From the NCBI GenBank assembly GCA_026387665.1, contig JAPLLG010000012.1:1-64000 (forward strand): a DNA stretch of 64,000 nucleotides, written 5' to 3'. How positions within the stretch are numbered: position 1 is the first letter of the stretch; each line of letters starts with the position of its first letter. Position numbers and translations under genes: made by a program. Below the pieces are notes generated by a model. The model did not search any database and was not told where the DNA came from. It saw only the letters and a program-made list of their open reading frames with translations. Below, piece by piece: positions 58,989 through 64,000 of this stretch. This stretch comes from Nitrospirota bacterium. GTDB taxonomy: Bacteria > Nitrospirota > Nitrospiria > Nitrospirales > Nitrospiraceae.

Positions 58989-61900
58989 ATGAGGGGTGAT
59001 GTGTTTCAACCAACGCGCAGGCGGCGCCGTACGGGGTTGGCGTTGATGCTGCAGAGCGTCTTGCTGGTCGGCAGTCTGGTGGCAACACCAGGGCTGTTTG
59101 CGGCGGGATCGGGAGAGGGGGCCCATCAGGGGCATGCCACTCCGGTTGCGATGCCGGGCTGGACCCAGCAGTTGAAAGGCCAGACGGTGGTGGAAAACGC
59201 CATCGAAGGCCGTTCCGGCAATGCAGAGAAGATGGAGATGCAGCATCATCGCCTGATGGAGAAGCTCGAGCAGCAGGCGCAGAAAGACGCCAAGGCTCAG
59301 CAGACGTCCGGTGCATTCAACGAAATGTCGATGATGCACCAGTATATGGGACAGGACGGCAGCAGCTTCCTGCTCATGTCGGACGGCACCAAGGGCGAGC
59401 CGGTGATGGCCTCGGGCGGGAAGTGTCCCGCCGGTGTGCCGGTCAAGAAGTATGACGTGTCGATGATCAATGTCGAGATCACGTTGAACCGGTGGCTCGA
59501 TTTCTATCCTGGGTACATGTACGCGCTGACTCAGGACCTCGACAAGGTCCGCAGCGAGGAGGCCAAGAACAAGGCCTCTCGCGACAAGGATGGTTTCGAT
59601 CCGGGAGCCGTGTCGACCGGGTTGCAGGGCGACATGATTCAGCCTCTGGTGCTCCGTGCCAACCAGGGCGACTGCGTGAAGATGACGCTCCGCAATCAGA
59701 TGGAGGGCGAGGACGGCAGCTTGTTCATCAGCGCCTCCAGCATGATTGTGAGCGCGACCGGCAAGCCGGCCCTGACGACGAACCCCGAGTCCATCGTGGC
59801 TCCGGGCAAGGCGCAGGAGTTCGAGTGGTACATCCATCCGCAGATGCAGGAGGGTGTGCGGCAGTTCCATTCCTACAGCCATGACCGTGAGTTGACCGTG
59901 TTGGGCCTCTTCGGCGCGTTCATCGTGGAGCCGAAGGGATCGAGCTACGTCGATGCGTTGGGGACCGGCCCTGACAAGCAGGTCACGAGCGGCTGGCAGG
60001 TGAACATCGATAACGGGTCCGGACCGGACTTCCGCGAATTCGTGCTCTTCTATCACGAAATCGGCGACGAAGCCTTCCGTCCCTTGAACAAGAAGGGCGA
60101 CTTCCTGCCCCAGCGCGATCCGCTGACGGATGCCTATCGTCCGGGTGGCCGTGCGATCAACTATCGCAGCGAGCCCTTCGGCATCGATCAGATGCATTTG
60201 CAGCATGAGTATTTCGGCTTCGAAGACGAGTCGATGGCCTACAGCGCCTATACGTTCGGCGATACGCCGACCACGATTGCCCGCGGTTATCTGGGTGATC
60301 CGGTCAAGTGGCGGCTGGTCCATGGTGGATCGGAAGTGTTTCACTCCCACCATCCGCATAGCGGAACGATTCGTTGGCAGCGCAGCCCGCGCGCCGATCA
60401 GGACGAACATTGGTACAAGGGCCAGGATGGTCCGGTGAAGTATCCGGTCGTCCGGACCAAGTCTGATCGCGTGGACGTGGAAGTCATCGGGCCCTCAGAA
60501 GCCTTGGACCTCGAACCGGAATGCGGCGGCGGTGGCTGTCAGCATTTGGCGGGCGAGTTCCTCTATCACTGCCATGTTGCGCACCACTATGTGGCGGGCA
60601 TGTGGGGCTACGGACGTTTCTACAATACGTTGCAAGTCGGTTCGGCCCACACAGACACGATGCCGGACTTGGCAGAATTGCCGGACCGCAAGGGCCGGAT
60701 GAAGATGGGCGTGTCGTCCGACAAGTTGATCGGGACGACCGTCGATTGGTTCGGGAAGGTCTTCAAGATTGTCGACAAGAGCCAGAAGACCAACTGGAAG
60801 TCCGATCCTGTCATTGTGAACATCAAGGATTGGGTCGAGATATTTGTGCCGGCCGCTGGTCAGCCAGGCCACACGAACGATGAGAAGGCCCAGATCATGT
60901 CCTACGATTCCACCGTATGGGATTGGAAGTGGGATGGCAACATTGCCCGTGGCGAGCGCGAAAGCACCGCGGCAAATCCGAAGTACCCGGCGGCAGCCAA
61001 GTGGGATGACAGCACCAGACCGGCCATCCTGTTTGATCCGACCACGGCCAAGATGTCCTGGCCGTTGTTCAAGCCGCACTTCGGCAAGCGGGTGCCCTTC
61101 TCCGCGAACCACAGTGGTGCGCCATGGCTGGAGCCGATTCACCAGGACGCAAACGGTGAGCGGACTTCCGAGCCGGCGCAGCCGGGCGAGCAGGGCCGTT
61201 GGAGCCTCTGCCCCGACAATGCCAATCGCAAGCATTACAACATCCACTTCGTCCGTATGCCGATCACCCTGGCCAAGAAGCAGGGGAAAGAGCCGGCGAT
61301 GGTCGACAAGGACGGTCTGATCTACGTACTCCATGAAGAGGAGACCCTGACCAGAGCGAACGACGACCTCAAGCTCCCCGCCGTCATCCGCGCCAACGTG
61401 TATGACTGTGTGGACTTGCTGTTGACGAGCGAGTGGGACGACGACGATTACACGAATTTCCAGTCGTCCAAGATCAACATCCATCCCCACTTCTTCCAGT
61501 TCGACACGGGGAATTCGGATGGTGTCATTTCCGGGTTCGAGTATGAAATGTCGGTCCGGCCGTTCACCATGTGGGGCAAGAAGACCAAGCATGGGTTGCC
61601 GGCTCCGATGGTCGGGAAGTTGACGGGTGCCGTGAAGGCGGGCACTGCGTCCATCAATATTCAGATGGCGCCTGGCGCCACGCCGTTCCATGTGAACACC
61701 GAAGTGATGGTGGGCATGGATTGTTTGGAAAAGGGTAACGATGCCGCGGCGTCATTGCCGCGGGATAAGAGCTGTCAGGAAGTCGCCCGGATCAAAGAGA
61801 TCAAGGGCGCGACCGTGACGTTCTTCAAGCCGCTGAAGCAGAACCATCCGGCGGGCGATCTCGTGTCGCCGGAGTTCGTCCGCTACCGGTGGTGGGTGGA

Positions 61901-63929
61901 CGTCGATATGGGGACCGTGTTCTGGCACGACCACGCGTTCGGCGCGACGACCTGGCCGCATGGCGGGTTCGGCGTGACGATCGTGGAGCCGTTCGGGTCC
62001 ACCTATCACGATCCGAAGAACGGCAAGCTGGTGTATAGCGGCCCGATCGCCGATATTCACAGCAACGAGCCGATCGGAGCCGGTGTCAGCGGCAGCTTCC
62101 GTGAGTTGATGGTGTCGATCCATGACACTGTTCCGCACACGGTGAACACCATCGAGGCGGGCAATCCTCCGGGACAGCCCATCGAAGTGGCGTTGGAAGC
62201 AGGTAAGACCATTTCGTTCCAGATGCCGGATAAGATTCTGGCCTCTCCGAACAAGTATATCAACGGCGGTACGCATACGACCGGCAGCGGTTTCAACTTC
62301 CGCGCGGCCCCGTTTGCGCAACGTTTGTCCAACAATCCGGATACGTCCAAGCTGTTCAGCAGCGCGATCCATGGCGATCCCGGTACGCCGCTCTTGCGGG
62401 CGTACACAGGGGACACCATGGTGTTCCGTTTGTTGCACCAGCTCATGAACGAATCCCACGTCTGGACGATCTCCGGCCATACGTTCCTCACGGAGCGCTA
62501 TGCGGCGGATGCCAATCGGAAGAACTCGATTCACGTCGGGATCGCCGAGCGGTATGACCTCGTGACCAAGGCGGGCGGATTCCAGGGTATGCCGGGCGAC
62601 TACATTCACTTCAACGGCAGAACGTCACACTTTGCCGAAGGTGGATGGGGCATCGTGCGCGTACTCGACAAGGAAACGGCGGATCTGAAGCCGCTCCCGA
62701 AGGGAACCAATCCTCTCGGGATTCCCGCGACGCCAAGCTCGGTCTGTCCGGCCGATGCTCCGGTGAAGAACTTCAACGTCGTGTCCTTGGACCGTCCGTT
62801 GAAGCTCCATCCGAAGGCGCCGGATACGATCGAAGTCGATTTCGAGCGCAAGATTGAAATGACGGTGCCGGAAGGCAAGATCTTCGCGCTGGAAGAAGAA
62901 GCGACCACCGTGTCGGGCAATGTGATGCCGAGTCCGCTCACGTTGCGCGTCAACCTTGGTGACTGCATCAAGGTGAATCTGAAGAACAAGATGAAGGCAA
63001 GCCGGGCGTCATTCTTTGCGCCGGGTCTGGCCTTCGATCCGAAAGACAGCCAGGGCTTGAACGTCGGCAACAATGCCGGCGATCAGACGGTGGCCCCGGG
63101 CGAGAGCCGCACCTATACCTACTACGCACATCCGGCGAACAAGGAAACGACGTCGCTGGTGTGGGACGGTGGCAACATCGTCGTGAATCCGCGCAACGGA
63201 TTGTACGGCGCCATCGTGGTCGGTCCGCGCGGGTCGCAGTATCGCGATCCGGTGACCGGTGCGGATCTGTCGCAGAAGAATGCCTGGAGAGCTGACGTCA
63301 TTGTCGACGCCAGCTTGACGGAGAATGTCGGCAAGCGGAATTACCGTGACGTGGCCCTCTTCTTCCAAGACGAGGACAACATCATCGGCACCGCGTTCAT
63401 GCCTTATGTGCAAAACGTGGCCGGGTTGACGTCGGTCAACTACCGCGCGGAACCCTATAAGTTCCGTGAGGAGCAAGGCTGCTCGCTGGGCAAGATTTTC
63501 CAGCCCTGCGTGGTGGACAAGCCGGAAGATCCGGTGACGCCTCTGATCGAGGCGCATGCCGGTGACGCGGTCCGTATCCATGTGATCGGCGCGAACAGCG
63601 AACAGAACGGGATGTTTGCGGTCGAAGGCCATGAATGGCCGATCGAACCCTACATGCCTGGCGCCGACCAGATCAGCGTCGTGGAGTACGCCGGGTCCGA
63701 GATCCTCGATGTCTTCATCCGTGGCGGTGCGGGCGGCCCGTATCGTCAGGTGGGAGACTTCGTGTGGTCCAATGCGCGGCTGCCCTACACGCAGTCGGGA
63801 CAATGGGGCTACCTCCGTGTGTTGCCAGCCGGTGACTCACGGATCCAACCGCTGGGCGCGCACGGAGCTGGCGCCAAGCATGCGGATGTGCAGCCCGAGC
63901 CTCGCGCTATTCCGACTGCGATGAAGTAG
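58989..63929 (+). CDS. Giant exported multicopper oxidase (MofA/MnxG-like)
   Basis: A 1646-aa precursor with signal peptide ~1-39 (TGLALMLQSVLLVGSLVATPGLFAAG) and several cupredoxin domains. Copper-ligand clusters: HSHHPH (452-457), type-1 site HCH-x3-H-x4-M (His527-Cys528-His529, His533, Met538), HPHFFQF (832-), HDH (980-982) with WPH (991), further His pairs near 295-298. Size and the scattered HxH pattern fit giant oxidases such as Leptothrix MofA (~1660 aa) and MnxG, implicated in Mn(II) oxidation; substrate unproven. The N-terminus is Met/His-rich. GGGGAGG precedes ATG. Confidence 0.88.
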   Translation: MRGDVFQPTRRRRRTGLALMLQSVLLVGSLVATPGLFAAGSGEGAHQGHATPVAMPGWTQQLKGQTVVENAIEGRSGNAEKMEMQHHRLMEKLEQQAQKDAKAQQTSGAFNEMSMMHQYMGQDGSSFLLMSDGTKGEPVMASGGKCPAGVPVKKYDVSMINVEITLNRWLDFYPGYMYALTQDLDKVRSEEAKNKASRDKDGFDPGAVSTGLQGDMIQPLVLRANQGDCVKMTLRNQMEGEDGSLFISASSMIVSATGKPALTTNPESIVAPGKAQEFEWYIHPQMQEGVRQFHSYSHDRELTVLGLFGAFIVEPKGSSYVDALGTGPDKQVTSGWQVNIDNGSGPDFREFVLFYHEIGDEAFRPLNKKGDFLPQRDPLTDAYRPGGRAINYRSEPFGIDQMHLQHEYFGFEDESMAYSAYTFGDTPTTIARGYLGDPVKWRLVHGGSEVFHSHHPHSGTIRWQRSPRADQDEHWYKGQDGPVKYPVVRTKSDRVDVEVIGPSEALDLEPECGGGGCQHLAGEFLYHCHVAHHYVAGMWGYGRFYNTLQVGSAHTDTMPDLAELPDRKGRMKMGVSSDKLIGTTVDWFGKVFKIVDKSQKTNWKSDPVIVNIKDWVEIFVPAAGQPGHTNDEKAQIMSYDSTVWDWKWDGNIARGERESTAANPKYPAAAKWDDSTRPAILFDPTTAKMSWPLFKPHFGKRVPFSANHSGAPWLEPIHQDANGERTSEPAQPGEQGRWSLCPDNANRKHYNIHFVRMPITLAKKQGKEPAMVDKDGLIYVLHEEETLTRANDDLKLPAVIRANVYDCVDLLLTSEWDDDDYTNFQSSKINIHPHFFQFDTGNSDGVISGFEYEMSVRPFTMWGKKTKHGLPAPMVGKLTGAVKAGTASINIQMAPGATPFHVNTEVMVGMDCLEKGNDAAASLPRDKSCQEVARIKEIKGATVTFFKPLKQNHPAGDLVSPEFVRYRWWVDVDMGTVFWHDHAFGATTWPHGGFGVTIVEPFGSTYHDPKNGKLVYSGPIADIHSNEPIGAGVSGSFRELMVSIHDTVPHTVNTIEAGNPPGQPIEVALEAGKTISFQMPDKILASPNKYINGGTHTTGSGFNFRAAPFAQRLSNNPDTSKLFSSAIHGDPGTPLLRAYTGDTMVFRLLHQLMNESHVWTISGHTFLTERYAADANRKNSIHVGIAERYDLVTKAGGFQGMPGDYIHFNGRTSHFAEGGWGIVRVLDKETADLKPLPKGTNPLGIPATPSSVCPADAPVKNFNVVSLDRPLKLHPKAPDTIEVDFERKIEMTVPEGKIFALEEEATTVSGNVMPSPLTLRVNLGDCIKVNLKNKMKASRASFFAPGLAFDPKDSQGLNVGNNAGDQTVAPGESRTYTYYAHPANKETTSLVWDGGNIVVNPRNGLYGAIVVGPRGSQYRDPVTGADLSQKNAWRADVIVDASLTENVGKRNYRDVALFFQDEDNIIGTAFMPYVQNVAGLTSVNYRAEPYKFREEQGCSLGKIFQPCVVDKPEDPVTPLIEAHAGDAVRIHVIGANSEQNGMFAVEGHEWPIEPYMPGADQISVVEYAGSEILDVFIRGGAGGPYRQVGDFVWSNARLPYTQSGQWGYLRVLPAGDSRIQPLGAHGAGAKHADVQPEPRAIPTAMK

Positions 63930-63955
63930 GCAGCAGCGGAATAGTATCGGTCGAG

Positions 63956-63996
63956 ACGGGGGAGCTGCGCGTAAGGTGTGGCTCCCCCGTTTTCTT
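63956..63996 (+). terminator. Rho-independent terminator after the multicopper oxidase
   Basis: ACGGGGGAGC (63956-63965) pairs perfectly with GCTCCCCCGT (63981-63990), followed by TTTCTT. It closes a single-gene transcript running from the sigma-54 promoter. Confidence 0.9.
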
Positions 63997-64000
63997 AGAA

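Noticed and set aside
58746-60410. 554-codon minus-strand ORF across the oxidase leader and N-terminus
   Set aside because: Antisense to a well-supported signal peptide and copper sites, and it covers the sigma-54 promoter region.

Overview
This 64 kb window reads as chromosomal housekeeping and accessory DNA from a Gram-negative, GC-rich, respiring bacterium. Evidence for the envelope type is a TolC-like outer-membrane channel, HlyD-like adaptor and periplasmic proteins. Gene content and the dispersed 'GCTGTTGAAAAAGTCC' repeat suggest Nitrospirota (Nitrospira-like). That assignment comes from recollection of the group, not from a search. There is no rRNA, phage, plasmid, intact IS element or CRISPR array. 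Five tRNA genes are present: Lys-CTT, Arg-CCG, Gln-CTG, Gln-TTG and Glu-CTC.

Layout. 1-8 kb: two tRNAs, a 124-bp palindromic-ended repeat, a YkgJ-type cysteine-cluster protein, HU, a MoaD/ThiS-like protein, RfbC, a rubrerythrin / GlpC-like Fe-S protein / DUF3501 cluster, and a tandem-domain 6-pyruvoyltetrahydropterin synthase homologue. 7.6-19 kb: a peroxiredoxin, TypA/BipA with a terminator-like hairpin in its leader, then a phosphorelay module (HPt, double-receiver protein, 1207-aa hybrid kinase). This module is flanked by diverged 90-bp direct repeats and a decayed receiver-domain remnant, and is followed by a class A PBP. 19-25.7 kb: a complete ISC iron-sulfur operon (iscR-iscS-iscU-iscA-hscB-hscA-iscX), with ferredoxin divergent from iscR and a flavin reductase beyond it. 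25.8-32 kb: gltX, two tRNA-Gln, an HPt protein, a zinc alcohol dehydrogenase, yacG, glnS and tRNA-Glu. 32-38 kb: a deoxyhypusine-synthase-like protein, a DsbA-like protein, an aldehyde dehydrogenase, pyruvoyl arginine decarboxylase, agmatinase and rluF. The polyamine genes form a plausible route from arginine through agmatine to putrescine and a further aminobutyl-transfer product. 38-44 kb: a four-gene exporter-like operon (HlyD, TolC, ABC protein, 4-helix membrane protein) whose ABC ATPase has lost nearly every catalytic motif. 44-53.6 kb: purEK, rhomboid, DHH phosphoesterase, LOG-family protein, CBS protein, a DUF692/MNIO enzyme coupled to Dus, and maf. 53.8-64 kb: two sigma-54 activators, a PAS histidine kinase and a receiver protein, followed by a 1646-aa giant multicopper oxidase with a near-consensus -24/-12 promoter.

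Most notable: (i) the sigma-54/two-component cassette plus giant MofA/MnxG-like multicopper oxidase, with a visible -24/-12 promoter and candidate upstream activator palindrome; (ii) the tripartite exporter with an apparently dead ATPase; (iii) the DUF692/MNIO enzyme with a C-terminal extension, translationally coupled to a tRNA dihydrouridine synthase; (iv) the polyamine cluster with a DHS-like enzyme in which Arg replaces the catalytic lysine; (v) duplication scars around the phosphorelay module. All functions are inferred from sequence motifs by eye; no alignments or searches were run.
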